Origin: an uncultured delta proteobacterium | Lineage (GTDB): Bacteria > Desulfobacterota > Desulfovibrionia > Desulfovibrionales > Desulfovibrionaceae | Length of the DNA stretch: 64,000 nucleotides | NCBI GenBank assembly: GCA_900079685.1 | Contig: LT599018.1 | Location: 62,001 to 126,000, forward strand | Direction of reading: 5' to 3' | Shown here: piece after piece, positions 55,301 to 64,000 of the stretch | Numbering within the stretch: position 1 is the first letter of the stretch | Layout: each line of letters begins with the position of its first letter | Made by a program: the position numbers and the translations under genes | Notes under the pieces: model-generated | Database searches by the model: none | The model's input: only the letters and a program-made list of their open reading frames with translations | What the model was told of the DNA's origin: nothing

Positions 55301-58046
55301 GGCCCTTGTCGAGGGTTACGCCCGCCTTTGCCACGGGAACGTAGCGGGTGGACTGGGTGTAGCCCCGGTCGGAACGCACGTAATAGGTTTCCCTGCGTTC
55401 CACCGTGACCGCGAGTTCCTCCACGTCGGCGGGTTTGCCGTCCGGGGTTACGGCGGCGAGCCGCATCGAGAAAGGCGCCCCGGCTTGGGGGTCTTCCTTG
55501 GAATATTCGTACCCCAGAAGGAAGGGGTTCTTGTACCAGGGGACGATCACGTTGCGGGCGACCCAGCGGCCGCCGTCCTCGCGCACGCGCACGGTTGCGA
55601 CCACGTCGAGAACGGAGCCTGTCCAGCTTTCCTCGGGGGAGATGGTCAGGGTCGTCTTGCCGTCAGCGTCCAGCGTGCCGCTGGATTCCGTCCTGACCTG
55701 CGTCATGGATTTGCTGAAAAAGCTGGGAAAATAGAAGGAGCGCCAGTCCGGGTGGTGGAAATAGCGCGGGGCCACGGTAATTTCGCCTTCCCACGGGGCT
55801 TCGGCAACCGGGGAACCGAAAAGATACTTGGCGTCCACGTTGATTTCCACATCGCCGTCAACGCTGTACGGTTTTTCGGGGGAAAGCGCCACTTCGATGC
55901 GCGGCGGCTGGAAGTCTTCCACCGCGAAGGTGCAGCTGCCGATGGTCTTGCCCTGTCCGGGGATGGATACGGACATGGAATACCGGCCCGTGGGCGCGGA
56001 AGGCACGAGCGGCAGGGAGAAATTGGCCCCGCCCTCGCTGTTCAGTTTGGCCGTGCCGCTGCCCACCGTGCGGCCGGTGGAGGAGCGCACCTTCCAGGCC
56101 ACGGGGAATTCTTCCGGGGCCTGCATGCGGGAGTTGCGGACCATAACTTTGAAGTCAACGGTTTCGCCGGGCCGGAATATGCCGCGCGGGGTGAAGCAGA
56201 AAGCCTCGTACCCCTGGCGCACGTATTCGCGGCCGCCCGTGTCAAAGGAGGAGTCGGCGCTGAGATCCACGTCGAGCTTCAAAAAGGCGATGTCCGCGAC
56301 CGAGGCTTCGGCCATGCCCGGTTCCGCCTTGGGCTGTTTTTCGGTCGTGGCGGTGGAAACGACGATGATGGCCGGGCGTTCGTGAGCCGTCCAGTCCTCG
56401 GCGCGCTGGTGCCGCCAGATGCCGTCCTTGTCCGTCCTGCCTTCGGCGACCAGGACGTTATTGTAGGAATACACGCGCACCCTGGCGTTTTGCAGGGCCC
56501 CGGCCGTGGCGATGGAGTTGGCCCACACGGTGAGCCCGTCCGGCATGGCTCTCGCGGTGATGCCGATATCGGATATCACCACCAGTTTTTCCATGGGGGA
56601 GGCGATATCGTCGTCATAGTCCTCGTAATAATAGTCGTCAGGGTCGCGCGGGTCGTCGGAGCGGACCTTTTTGGGGTCGCTGGCGTCCGCCACGGTCAGC
56701 AGGAAAACGCCTTTGGCCTTGCCCGCGATCTGGGTCAGGTCGAGGCTGAAATCGGCGGAGCGGTTGCGGACCGCGTTCACCGCGCCGGTGCGGACCGCTA
56801 CCTTGCGCGACAGGTGTTTTTTGTAGGAATCAAAAAAGCCCATGGCCATGAGGGGAATGTTGCTTTCCGGCAGCTGCCAGAGCGTGGTCTGGACCTTTTC
56901 CACGTTGATGGAGGAGATGGGCAACCGCATGGAGCGGTTGGGGGAAAGGATGGTTCCCTCGCCGTCAAAGGCCATGCGGGGCGAGAAGTCGTTGAACACG
57001 ACGGTCGTGGTGTGGTCTTCCAGCAAGGTTCCCACAAGGCCCGGCATGCCTTTTTTAAAGGTCACGTTGACTCTGGGACGGGTGATGAAGTCCCCGGTAA
57101 TCAGGAAGCCGTCGGATTGCGCGACGATGCTTACGTCCGTGGCCGGCGTGATGTCGAGATACTGTTTGACCTTGTCCATGTCCGCGGAGTTGGTGGTGCG
57201 GATCTCGATAAAGCGTTCCCACGGCGGGGAAGAACTCTGGCGCGCGCGGACCGTGTTGACGGCGAACATGGAGGTCGTCTCGACCTTCACGGAGCTGCGC
57301 TGCTTGGATAACCCGACAGGGCCTTCTTCGGACAGGAAGTTTTCGGGAAGACTGACCGTGACCTGGCCGAGCTTTTCCGGCTTCACGTAGGCCTTGACCC
57401 TGGTCACAAGCGGGTCGTCCTTATCGGGTTCGATTTCCACGGCGAGTTTTTCGCCTTTCGCGTCTACGATAGTCAGGGCCGCTTTGAGCTTGGCGAGATC
57501 GACCTTGCAGGAAAAATCGAGTTGCAGCGTAACCGTGCCGTCGGCCGTGTACCTGATATGGTTGGCCTGGTAATAGAAAGGATACGGCATGGTTGTGAAC
57601 GGCTTGCCCGTGTATTTCCCGCCGCTTAAGGAAACAAGGCTCGCCTTGGGCGTGAGGGTGAAGACCGTTGCCCGGGGCAGGCGCTCGTAACTGACAAAAG
57701 CGATGTTCGACTGGTCCAGCCACCTGGCCTCGCCGTTCAGAGGTGGGGTTATCGTGAACGGGAACTCTTCGACCGGAAGGGTTTTTCCGGAGAGAACCGT
57801 CTCGTTATCCACCATGGGCTGGCTGAAGGCGAACCGGTAAACGGCCCTGCCGCCGGAGGTCTCGAACCCGGTGCGTATTTCCAGGTTTTTTTTCGGCTCG
57901 GTGGTAGGCTCTTCCTTTTTGGCTTCTTGCTTTGGCGCCTCTTGCGGCGCGGCGCCTTTTGCCGTTGCGCTTGCCGGAAGGAAGAGCAGGGCGGCAAACA
58001 GGAAAAGCGGTAGCATGAAGGATGCTGCACGGGTTATCTTGCGCAT
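52374..58046 (-). CDS. Alpha-2-macroglobulin family protein with thioester motif
   Basis: 1890-residue secreted or periplasmic protease trap. The signal peptide (ITRAASFMLPLFLFAALLFL, cleavage near SATAKG) has no lipobox cysteine, unlike E. coli YfhM. After a Lys/Glu/Pro linker come macroglobulin-type beta domains (MG1-MG7, ~50-1100), then the A2M domain and an alpha/alpha-toroid thioester domain with C1389-L-E-Q1392 in YPYGCLEQTTS. A receptor-binding-like C-terminal domain follows. An acidic loop near residue 475 (DPDDYYYEDYDDD) is unusual and could bind metal or be a protease bait. No pbpC neighbour is present. Monocistronic with its own terminator. Confidence 0.9.
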   Translation of the reverse strand: MRKITRAASFMLPLFLFAALLFLPASATAKGAAPQEAPKQEAKKEEPTTEPKKNLEIRTGFETSGGRAVYRFAFSQPMVDNETVLSGKTLPVEEFPFTITPPLNGEARWLDQSNIAFVSYERLPRATVFTLTPKASLVSLSGGKYTGKPFTTMPYPFYYQANHIRYTADGTVTLQLDFSCKVDLAKLKAALTIVDAKGEKLAVEIEPDKDDPLVTRVKAYVKPEKLGQVTVSLPENFLSEEGPVGLSKQRSSVKVETTSMFAVNTVRARQSSSPPWERFIEIRTTNSADMDKVKQYLDITPATDVSIVAQSDGFLITGDFITRPRVNVTFKKGMPGLVGTLLEDHTTTVVFNDFSPRMAFDGEGTILSPNRSMRLPISSINVEKVQTTLWQLPESNIPLMAMGFFDSYKKHLSRKVAVRTGAVNAVRNRSADFSLDLTQIAGKAKGVFLLTVADASDPKKVRSDDPRDPDDYYYEDYDDDIASPMEKLVVISDIGITARAMPDGLTVWANSIATAGALQNARVRVYSYNNVLVAEGRTDKDGIWRHQRAEDWTAHERPAIIVVSTATTEKQPKAEPGMAEASVADIAFLKLDVDLSADSSFDTGGREYVRQGYEAFCFTPRGIFRPGETVDFKVMVRNSRMQAPEEFPVAWKVRSSTGRTVGSGTAKLNSEGGANFSLPLVPSAPTGRYSMSVSIPGQGKTIGSCTFAVEDFQPPRIEVALSPEKPYSVDGDVEINVDAKYLFGSPVAEAPWEGEITVAPRYFHHPDWRSFYFPSFFSKSMTQVRTESSGTLDADGKTTLTISPEESWTGSVLDVVATVRVREDGGRWVARNVIVPWYKNPFLLGYEYSKEDPQAGAPFSMRLAAVTPDGKPADVEELAVTVERRETYYVRSDRGYTQSTRYVPVAKAGVTLDKGLGTLTFTPPRQATYRIKAAANGVEALEFQIQVWSGLAGTEDGASPLVDRVMLSWERQRYQVGETAMLKVRSPFPGKLLVVLEGETEIYRMVLPLKETETSVPVPVMESMLPNAYCSAWVIRPVQEGERWGAHRAYGIIPMLIDRSKTKLNVALNAPDKVMPKSTVPVSVTLTDANGQPVRGEVTIALVDEGLLSLTNFKTPDPFAFFTAKRAMQGRAYDVYNDLMPLSSRKPITLQPGGGGPGEDGSQLSPMSRKLELLSIFLGSVTTDSNGTAATTLTLPEYSGRGRLMAIAASKTAVGNNDANVRIARDVTVEATVPRMVAPGDVFAMPVIAFGDGKKAIKAKITVETEGPLAVQGEKTFTVALDEKTAKAPLNLTVKALDASGMASVRVITAIEGPDNKPFEQRLEIPVRPPFPRLTRSGGGIIKGGEKAVIDIGSGFFPGTQRVNLSFSDTPGISLMKALDYLGSYPYGCLEQTTSSAWPFLAVPAMLKSIDPEKAKDSEFKQALDYAIRRILSMQRADGGFNGWPGMSISSAYAWTTTYAVHFLTEAKGTGLVPQDALKSALDWMRSYLASSLPEQNWAIMDSLSVKAYVCYVLALNGDAPLGWMQFLKDQGKFLNQSARIFLAGAQALATGKADALRELGTLPFSRPNRYGWSLESSPRNEALRLLMWTHVDPFAPEAALLAKRVMDNGNAGQWRSTQENGMAVMAIGRYIEKTAGPSREFKASLAAATGQGSAMQEIAAFTNKDKPTFSRKNLLPAEPAAPAPLTASIAGEGTAYYSWTTSGVPVEAPAPFAEGIETIRRWVLPDGTVYDFVPDASGKLPEALRNLKIPHGTRVTVTLYVNPKAAMNSMVLADIVPGGFEIDNPNLVPDSEYAARSGTFIDPKTGKPFASPAGYANAYSLNTWVEGRTEMRDDRLLLFVDYMPNRASAFTYTLRAVNKGEFVLPPLSVEDMYDPSIHALSHTARVTVE

Positions 58047-58075
58047 GTGTTTCCTCTGCGGGCTGTAGTGAACGA

Positions 58076-58564
58076 TTATTTTACCCGGTTAAAATACCTG
58101 AGATATGCCTCGTAACAACGGGCGACGGGAGATGCCGGATCAAAGGCGCCCCGGAGCGAACCGAGATTTTCCGGCCGGGGAATGCGGTAATCGGACGGAC
58201 GAGGCCGTATTTCCGGCCGCGCGCGGGAAAGATCGTGCCGGCCCATGACCAGTTCCACCTGAATGCGTGAAAAATACGGCTCGTTCATAAACGCGTTGAC
58301 CCGTTCAAGCACTTCGCCGGATTGCATGGCGATATCCTGAGCCGCCATGGAATCCTCGGCCGCCAGGAGCAACACGTCTTTTTTGTGCCCCAGCGGCATG
58401 GCGAGTGAGGCGAGTTCCTCCCCCATTACCATCCCCCAATGCTCCCACAAAAGAACCAGCCGCGCGTGTTCTTTCCCGCCGCGTTTGTCCAAAAAGGCGG
58501 CAAGCGCGTCGGTTATGCTCATAAGAGCGTTTATGCGGCGTGAACGGGGAGCGATTTTGCCCAT
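58076..58564 (-). CDS. DciA-like protein (DUF721)
   Basis: 162-residue protein of the DUF721/DciA group. Family segments are LVLLWEHWGMVMGEELASLAMPLGHKKDVLLLAAEDSMAAQDI and LERVNAFM, which correspond to the KH-like core. DciA loads the replicative helicase in bacteria lacking DnaC; that role is plausible but not shown here. The C-terminal 60 residues are arginine/proline-rich, as in other members. It lies 29 bases before the A2M gene and may share its transcript. Confidence 0.8.
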   Translation of the reverse strand: MGKIAPRSRRINALMSITDALAAFLDKRGGKEHARLVLLWEHWGMVMGEELASLAMPLGHKKDVLLLAAEDSMAAQDIAMQSGEVLERVNAFMNEPYFSRIQVELVMGRHDLSRARPEIRPRPSDYRIPRPENLGSLRGAFDPASPVARCYEAYLRYFNRVK

Positions 58565-58698
58565 CTCGAGAATAAAGCACAGGCGGTCCTAAATAGCAAT
58601 GAAGGAAACAAAAAAGCAGGGTGGTATCCGGGAAAAGCTAACGGTGCGTAGATCGTGGGGAGAGCTAAAAGTCTCATCCGGACGGCATGGAGCGCATG

Positions 58699-58731
58699 AA
58701 AAAAAGGACCGCGCGTGCGCGCGGCCCTTTT
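58699..58731 (-). terminator. Terminator after fusA
   Basis: GC-rich stem (aaaggaccgcgc with one wobble pair) and a T6 tract on the minus strand, 25 bases after the fusA stop. Confidence 0.88.
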
Positions 58732-58755
58732 CGACGTACAGAGAACACCTTGGGA

Positions 58756-60831
58756 CTAAGACTTTTTCTTTACGATTTCCTCAGCGATCTGCTGGGGCAC
58801 GCGTTCGTAGTGGTGGAATTGCATGGTGAAGTTGGCCCGGCCCTGGGTCTTGGACCGCAGGTCCGTGGCGTAGCCGAACATTTCGGAGAGCGGCACCTGG
58901 GCGCGCACGGCCTGGGAGCCGACGCGGGCTTCCATGCTCTGCACGCGGCCGCGGCGGCTGTTGAGGTCGCCCATGACTTCGCCCACGTAGTCGTCCGGGG
59001 TGACCACTTCCACGTCCATGATCGGTTCGAGCAGGATGGCCCCGGCCTGGCGCATGGCTTCCTTGATGGCCATGGAGCCGGCCACGAAGAAGGCCTGTTC
59101 CGAGGAGTCCACGTCGTGGTAGGAACCGAAGACCAGGGTGACCTTCACGTCCACCACCGGGAACCCGGCGACGATGCCGCTTTTCAGGGCGGCCTGGATG
59201 CCCTTGTCGATGCCCGGGATGAATTCCTTCGGGATCACGCCGCCAACAATGGCGTTGACGAATTCGTATCCTTTTTCCGGATTCGGTTCGACGTCGATGA
59301 CAACGTGGCCGTACTGGCCGCGGCCGCCGGACTGCTTGGCGTGCTTGACGTCCGCTTTCGCGGGCTTGGTGATGGTTTCGCGGTAGGCCACCTGGGGTTT
59401 GCCCACGTTGGCGTTGACCGAGAATTCACGCGTCAGGCGGTCCACGATGATTTCCAGGTGGAGTTCGCCCATGCCCGCGATCAGGGTCTGGTTGGTTTCG
59501 TCGTCGCCCTTGACCCGGAAGGAGGGGTCTTCTTTGGCGAGTTTGGCGAGAGCCGCGGAAAGCGCGTCGCGGTCGGCCTTGGTCTTGGGCTCAATGGCCA
59601 CTTCAATGACCGGCTCGGGAATGTCGAGGGATTCGAGCACAACCGGGCGGGAGGGATCGCAGATGGTGTCGCCGGTGGAAACCTGCTTCAGACCGACCAG
59701 CGCCACGATGTCGCCGGAACCGGCCCATTTGACTTCCTCGCGTTTGTTGGCGTGCATGCGCAGGATGCGGCCCACGCGTTCCTTCTTGCCGGTGTTGGTG
59801 TTTATCACGGTCGCGCCGGATTCGATCACGCCGGAGTAAATGCGGAAAAAGGAGAGGTGGCCGATGTAGGGGTCGGAGAACAGTTTGAAGACCAGGCCCG
59901 CGAGGGGTTCCTTGTCGTCGGCCTTGCAGAGGATGATTTTTTCCTTGTCGTCCGGGTCCGTGCCTTCCATCTGTTCGATGTCGAGCGGGGAGGGCAGGTA
60001 CTGCACAACGGCGTCGAGCAGGGGCTGCACGCCCATGTTGCGGAAGGCGGAACCGCAAACCACGGGAACGATGTTCCGGGCGATGGTGGCCTTGCGCACG
60101 CAGGTGATGATTTCTTCTTTCGTCAGCTCTTCGCCGCCGAGGTATTTTTCGAGCAGTTCCTCGTCTTCCTCGGCAACGGCGTCAAGCATCGCGGCCCGGT
60201 GGGACTCGAAAGAGTCTTTCAGGTTGGCGGGCACGTCAATGACGGAAAATTCCGCGCCTTTGCTTTCTTTATCGAAAATGGTGGCCTTGCCTTCGATAAG
60301 GTCGACGATGCCTTCGAACTTGTCTTCGGAGCCGATAGGTATCTGCAGAGGAATGGGCTTGGCTTTCAGGCGGTCGTGGATCATGGCGACGCAACGGTCG
60401 AAGTTGGCGCCCATGCGGTCCATCTTGTTCACGAAGCAGATGCGGGGCACGCCGTAACGGTCGGCCTGGCGCCACACGGTTTCGGACTGCGGCTCAACGC
60501 CCGCGACCGCGTCGAACACGGCGACGGCGCCGTCGAGCACGCGCAGGGAGCGTTCCACTTCCATGGTGAAGTCAACGTGGCCGGGCGTATCGATGATGTT
60601 GAGCATGTGCTCTTTCCAGAAGCAGGTGGTGGCGGCGGAGGTGATGGTGATGCCGCGTTCCTGTTCCTGTTCCATCCAGTCCATGGTGGCTTCGCCGTCA
60701 TGGGTTTCGCCGATTTTGTGCGAAACGCCTGTGTAGAAAAGGATACGTTCGGTCGTTGTCGTTTTTCCGGCGTCAATGTGGGCCATGATGCCGAAGTTAC
60801 GTTGCATATTAAGGGGAGTTTGCCTGGCCAC
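58756..60831 (-). CDS. fusA: Translation elongation factor G
   Basis: 691-residue translocase GTPase. G1 is [13 protein letters not shown], the switch region IDTPGHVDF and G4 NKMDR. Domains III-V include GMGELHLEI and [14 protein letters not shown]. Fusidic-acid target. Third gene of the leftward rpsL-rpsG-fusA unit, 143 bases after rpsG. A terminator follows and no tuf gene is present downstream. Confidence 0.98.
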   Translation of the reverse strand: MARQTPLNMQRNFGIMAHIDAGKTTTTERILFYTGVSHKIGETHDGEATMDWMEQEQERGITITSAATTCFWKEHMLNIIDTPGHVDFTMEVERSLRVLDGAVAVFDAVAGVEPQSETVWRQADRYGVPRICFVNKMDRMGANFDRCVAMIHDRLKAKPIPLQIPIGSEDKFEGIVDLIEGKATIFDKESKGAEFSVIDVPANLKDSFESHRAAMLDAVAEEDEELLEKYLGGEELTKEEIITCVRKATIARNIVPVVCGSAFRNMGVQPLLDAVVQYLPSPLDIEQMEGTDPDDKEKIILCKADDKEPLAGLVFKLFSDPYIGHLSFFRIYSGVIESGATVINTNTGKKERVGRILRMHANKREEVKWAGSGDIVALVGLKQVSTGDTICDPSRPVVLESLDIPEPVIEVAIEPKTKADRDALSAALAKLAKEDPSFRVKGDDETNQTLIAGMGELHLEIIVDRLTREFSVNANVGKPQVAYRETITKPAKADVKHAKQSGGRGQYGHVVIDVEPNPEKGYEFVNAIVGGVIPKEFIPGIDKGIQAALKSGIVAGFPVVDVKVTLVFGSYHDVDSSEQAFFVAGSMAIKEAMRQAGAILLEPIMDVEVVTPDDYVGEVMGDLNSRRGRVQSMEARVGSQAVRAQVPLSEMFGYATDLRSKTQGRANFTMQFHHYERVPQQIAEEIVKKKS

Positions 60832-60974
60832 TGTCTTCTCCAGAATACCGGGTTTTGTTTATCCGGTTCTTTTTGGCTCGCGGCCGGGAGTTATCCCGGC
60901 CGGAACACAGAATAATAAGCCTTCGCGCGGTTTAAACGCAACGAAGGCACAAAGGAAGGGGCTTAGAATAGAAC

Positions 60975-61445
60975 CTACCAGCGATAGTGCGCGAAAGCCT
61001 TGTTGGCTTCGGCCATACGGTGGGTGTCTTCGCGTTTTTTCACGGCGCCGCCGCGGTTGTTGAACGCATCGAGAAGTTCGTTGGCGAGTTTGTTAATCAT
61101 GCCCTTCTCGCCGCGCGCGCGGGCGTAGCTGATAACCCAGCGGACGGACAGGGAGACCTGACGGTCGGGACGCACGTCCATGGGCACCTGGTAGGTGGCG
61201 CCGCCCACGCGGCGGGCCTTGACTTCCAGGTGGGGTTTGACGTTGTCCAGCGCCTTTTCAAAAGCGCGCAGGGGTTCTTCGCTGGTTTTTTCGGCCAACT
61301 GCTCAAGGGCGGAGTAGAAAATTTTCTCGGCAACGCCTTTTTTGCCCTGATACATCAGACGGTTGATAAACCGGGCAGCCAGACGGCTGTTGTAAACCGG
61401 ATCGGGCAGAATTTCACGCTTTGGAACTGATCCTTTACGAGGCAT
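60975..61445 (-). CDS. rpsG: 30S ribosomal protein S7
   Basis: 156-residue primary 16S rRNA-binding protein of the 30S head. Recognised from [16 protein letters not shown], the conserved INKLMYQGKK-type helix ([16 protein letters not shown]), [19 protein letters not shown] and [14 protein letters not shown]. Length normal. 13 bases after rpsL. Confidence 0.98.
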   Translation of the reverse strand: MPRKGSVPKREILPDPVYNSRLAARFINRLMYQGKKGVAEKIFYSALEQLAEKTSEEPLRAFEKALDNVKPHLEVKARRVGGATYQVPMDVRPDRQVSLSVRWVISYARARGEKGMINKLANELLDAFNNRGGAVKKREDTHRMAEANKAFAHYRW

Positions 61446-61458
61446 GCGATACTCCTAC

Positions 61459-61830
61459 TTACTTGGGCTTCTTGGCGCCGTACTTGGAACGGGCCTGACG
61501 GCGGTCGGCGACACCGGCTGTGTCGAGGGTGCCGCGAATGATGTGGTAACGAACGCCGGGCAAGTCTTTTACGCGGCCGCCGCGGATCATGACCACGGAG
61601 TGTTCCTGCAGGTTGTGGCCTTCACCGGGGATGTAGGCGGTCACTTCCATGCCGTTGGTCAGCCGCACGCGGGCGACTTTACGCAGAGCCGAGTTCGGCT
61701 TCTTCGGCGTGGTGGTGTACACGCGGGTACACACGCCACGGCGCTGCGGGCAGGCTTGCAGCGCAGGAGTTTTCTTGCGCTTGAGCACCTTCTGGCGCTC
61801 TTTCCTGATAAGCTGGTTAATGGTAGGCAT
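61459..61830 (-). CDS. rpsL: 30S ribosomal protein S12
   Basis: 123-residue decoding-centre protein. [15 protein letters not shown] contains the lysine (K43) whose changes give streptomycin resistance, and [12 protein letters not shown] contains the second such lysine. Both are wild type here. First gene of the str group. Its upstream neighbour is unrelated DNA-repair genes rather than rpoC. Confidence 0.98.
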   Translation of the reverse strand: MPTINQLIRKERQKVLKRKKTPALQACPQRRGVCTRVYTTTPKKPNSALRKVARVRLTNGMEVTAYIPGEGHNLQEHSVVMIRGGRVKDLPGVRYHIIRGTLDTAGVADRRQARSKYGAKKPK

Positions 61831-61994
61831 AGCCCCTCCAAAAATTGTTCATGGTGTACGTCGAAGCAGCGTTTCATATGCCACTGGGCCGGACATGTCA
61901 AGGAAAGCGGCAAAAAAAATGACCAAACAGCGATTTTCAGAGGCCGCGATGCAGGAAGGCCTTTCTACCCTCATGAGTCCGGAAAGGCAAGCCG

Positions 61995-62774
61995 TTATCC
62001 ATGTGAGCGCATTTCCGTCATATAAGGCCAGAATCGCCGGGGAAGGCACCGGGCCTGGAGCGTGACGTTCATTCTTTCCTTGATGGTGGCCGCGCGGAGG
62101 TACTCTTGCCAGATCTCCTGGAACGCCTTTTCGTCTTCCGCGAGCAGCCGGTCGGGGAGCATGCCGCTCGTCAGCAACTCGCCGTTCAGGCTCATGTCGC
62201 TGATCGTGCCGTTCTCATGGTAGAACCCGAACCCGCGCCCGGCGTCGTAGATGACCCAGGGGTGGGAAGCGAACCGGTCCATGAAGTGCGGGAGAAGCAG
62301 CGCGAGAACGTTGTAGCGCGGCGATATGGCGGAAAAGAAAATGTTGTCGGCGGTTTTCTGGAACCGGGCGAAACCGAGAAGACGGTGGTGTTCCGCAAAA
62401 ACTTTTCTGGCGGCCTGGTCCACGGCGAGGATGTCCCCGTCCGTGAAATCCGCTTCCACGGTGACTCCCGGCGGCGCGTCGAACGCCTTGCATATATAGC
62501 GGAAAAGGTGCGTGGCGGTTCCCTCGGTTTCAGCGAGAAAGGCCAGCAGAACGGTGTTTTTTCCTTCACGGGAAAGCCGTTTGCCAAGGCCCGCGAACAC
62601 GCGGTCCGCCTTGGGGCGGCTGGTGGCTACCTCACGGATGGCGGAGACGGTCAGCGGGGGGATTACCCCCGGTTCAAGGATGATTTCGGGAAATTCCTTG
62701 CGCGTGTAAGCATCAAACACGGCGCTGAGGAGTCCCTCAAAGGTGTTGTCATAGCGGAACGCCAGCATCGCCAT
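61995..62774 (-). CDS. TIGR03915-family putative DNA repair protein
   Basis: 259-residue protein of the family always paired with the radical SAM protein encoded upstream (FRYDNTFEGLLSAVFDAY at the N-terminus; TADNIFFSAISPRYNVLALLLPHF in the middle; RFWPYMTEM at the C-terminus). Some members are fused to a uracil-DNA-glycosylase-like domain, which is not present here. It is co-transcribed, two bases after the partner's stop. The biochemical role is not established. Confidence 0.88.
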   Translation of the reverse strand: MAMLAFRYDNTFEGLLSAVFDAYTRKEFPEIILEPGVIPPLTVSAIREVATSRPKADRVFAGLGKRLSREGKNTVLLAFLAETEGTATHLFRYICKAFDAPPGVTVEADFTDGDILAVDQAARKVFAEHHRLLGFARFQKTADNIFFSAISPRYNVLALLLPHFMDRFASHPWVIYDAGRGFGFYHENGTISDMSLNGELLTSGMLPDRLLAEDEKAFQEIWQEYLRAATIKERMNVTLQARCLPRRFWPYMTEMRSHG

Positions 62775-62776
62775 TC

Positions 62777-64000
62777 TCAGGCCGGCAGCGGCAGTTGGTA
62801 GGCCGAGGGGGCCGTTTGCGCCGGGGCGAGGATCCGCCGCACGTAGCGGGGACCGGCTTCCTGGATGGTAAAGGGCGTTTCTCCCGGCAGGGTGATAAAA
62901 AATTTGGCGCGTTTTAGGGCCACGCCCATTTTTTTCAGGTGTTCGGCCGTCACCTTGCGGAATTTGCGCGCCGCGATGATCCGGTGCGCGGATTTGACGC
63001 CGATGCCGGGCACGCGCAGGATATGCTCGAAATCCGCCGTATTGGGGTCCAGCGGGAAAAACTCCGGGTGCCGCAAGGCCCAGGCGAACTTGGGGTCGAT
63101 GTCGAGATCCAGGTCCGGGGTCGCGTCGTCCAGGATCTCCTCGGCGGCGAAGTGGTAAAACCGCATCAGCCAGTCAGCCTGGTACAGGCGGTTTTCCCGC
63201 GTCAGCGGGGTGTGTTGCAGGGCGGGCAGACGGGAATCGTATCCGTTGACCGGGATAAAGCCGGAGTAAAAGACGCGTTTCAGTTTTGGCCCTTGGTACA
63301 GCAGGGAAGAGAGCCGGAGAATGTCCCGGTCGCGCTCGTTGCTGGCCCCGATGATGAGCTGGGTGCTCTGCCCGGCGGGGACGAAGCGGGGCGCGTGGCG
63401 GAACCGCTGCCGCTCCTCCTCGTTTTCCGCGACGCCCTGTTGGATGAGCTTCATGGGCGCGTAGACGGACGCGTGGTTTTTTTCCGGCGCCAGGTACCGC
63501 AAGTTGGCGTCCGAGGGGATTTCGATATTCACGCTGAGCCTGTCCGCGTATAGCCCGGCGGCGTGGACAAGTTCCCGGCTGGCGCCGGGAATGCCTTTCA
63601 TGTGGATATAGCCGTTAAAGCGGTGCCTGACGCGCAGGTCGTGCAGCACGCGCACCATGCGCTCCATGGTGTGGTCCGGGGAGACGAGCACGCCGGAACT
63701 CAGGAAAAGCCCTTCAATATAGTTGCGGCGGTAGAACTCCAGGGTCAGGTCCGTGAGCTCCTTGACCGTGAAGGCGGCGCGGGGGACATCGTTGGTGCGC
63801 CGGTTGACGCAGTAGGCGCAGTCGTACACGCAATGGTTCGTCAGAAGGACCTTGAGAAGGGCGACGCACCGGCCGTCCGCCGTGAAGGAATGGCACAGCC
63901 CCCAGCCCACGGCGTTGCCGATGCCGCCGGGAACCCCGCGCCGCGAGCCGCCGCTGGAGACACAGGAAACGTCGTATTTTGCCGAATCCGCCAAAATGGC
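62777..64000 (-). CDS. Putative DNA modification/repair radical SAM protein (TIGR03916; 5' end outside window)
   Basis: At least 407 residues. The radical SAM cluster motif CVYDCAYC lies near residue 57 of the visible part, and a C-terminal helix-hairpin-helix reads HILRVPGIGVKSAHRIIAAR. This combination defines the TIGR03916 family, proposed to act on DNA. The frame is open to the right edge. The only start codon in view, TTG at 63994, lies within the family's conserved LADSAKYDVSC region, so the true start is a few codons beyond the window. Translationally linked to the TIGR03915 gene. Confidence 0.88.
   Translation of the reverse strand, partial: AILADSAKYDVSCVSSGGSRRGVPGGIGNAVGWGLCHSFTADGRCVALLKVLLTNHCVYDCAYCVNRRTNDVPRAAFTVKELTDLTLEFYRRNYIEGLFLSSGVLVSPDHTMERMVRVLHDLRVRHRFNGYIHMKGIPGASRELVHAAGLYADRLSVNIEIPSDANLRYLAPEKNHASVYAPMKLIQQGVAENEEERQRFRHAPRFVPAGQSTQLIIGASNERDRDILRLSSLLYQGPKLKRVFYSGFIPVNGYDSRLPALQHTPLTRENRLYQADWLMRFYHFAAEEILDDATPDLDLDIDPKFAWALRHPEFFPLDPNTADFEHILRVPGIGVKSAHRIIAARKFRKVTAEHLKKMGVALKRAKFFITLPGETPFTIQEAGPRYVRRILAPAQTAPSAYQLPLPA

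Noticed and set aside
53406-57311. 1301-codon open frame antisense to the alpha-2-macroglobulin gene
   Set aside because: Composition is Gly/His/Arg/Asp-rich, typical of the opposite strand of GC-rich coding DNA; the sense gene has clear domains and a signal peptide.
58687-60915. 742-codon open frame antisense to fusA
   Set aside because: Shadow of EF-G; low-complexity His/Gly/Asp composition.

Overview
The window is a GC-rich chromosomal segment from a flagellated, Gram-negative, anaerobic bacterium. It most resembles the Desulfovibrionaceae (Desulfovibrio/Bilophila-type Desulfobacterota). The evidence is gene content and protein style: ftsH-folP-cdaA-cdaR order, free-standing IMP cyclohydrolase, flhB-flhA-flhF-flhG-fliA flagellar order, a DctPQM TRAP transporter, anaerobic GlpABC and GTP-dependent PEP carboxykinase. 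Placement is inference; no rRNA gene is present. No tRNA, CRISPR array, transposase or prophage was recognised. Two genes run off the edges: ftsH (5' end, left) and a DNA-repair radical SAM gene (5' end, right).

Layout. 1-5.5 kb: ftsH, folP, diadenylate cyclase cdaA, its regulator cdaR and a QueG-like Fe-S protein, all rightward, ending in a run of five hairpins. 5.7-11.6 kb: yhdT-panF pantothenate uptake, a GNAT-like/radical SAM fusion, a Sua5/YrdC protein and a polysaccharide deacetylase. 11.8-15.4 kb: cbpA-like DnaJ protein and clpB, followed by a 144-bp palindromic element. 15.7-19.2 kb, leftward: IMP cyclohydrolase, hflX (with no normal start codon), a SerB-like HAD phosphatase and a small membrane protein.

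19.5-28.6 kb: a flagellar export and regulation block (fliR, flhB, flhA, flhF, flhG, fliA, cheY, fliL and two small uncharacterised genes). 28.7-31.7 kb: dctP-dctQ-dctM with a terminator between dctP and dctQM. 32.1-33.3 kb: a NagD-like HAD phosphatase and a 76-residue orphan. 33.3-36.7 kb: an envelope lipoprotein operon (COG3014, YcfL-like, LpoB, and an unknown exported protein). 36.8-40.9 kb: an RlmD/TrmA-type methyltransferase, NfeD plus a stomatin-like protein, and a GT9 glycosyltransferase. 41-47.5 kb: glpC and a fused glpA-glpB, divergent from pckG; together they could feed glycerol 3-phosphate and oxaloacetate carbon into central metabolism. 47.6-52 kb: an M20 peptidase, a GT2 glycosyltransferase, and a zinc-ribbon protein paired with a degenerate receiver-TPR protein. 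52.4-58.6 kb: a very large alpha-2-macroglobulin and a DciA-like protein. 58.7-61.8 kb: rpsL-rpsG-fusA. 62-64 kb: a paired TIGR03915/TIGR03916 DNA-repair module.

Most of the window is ordinary core genome. The points most worth a second look are the GlpA-GlpB fusion, the apparent ATA start of hflX, the GNAT/radical SAM fusion, the pseudo-receiver/zinc-ribbon pair, the two structured intergenic elements (5476-5666 and 15558-15701), and terminators placed inside the TRAP and flagellar operons. No wholly new multi-gene system could be demonstrated from sequence alone.
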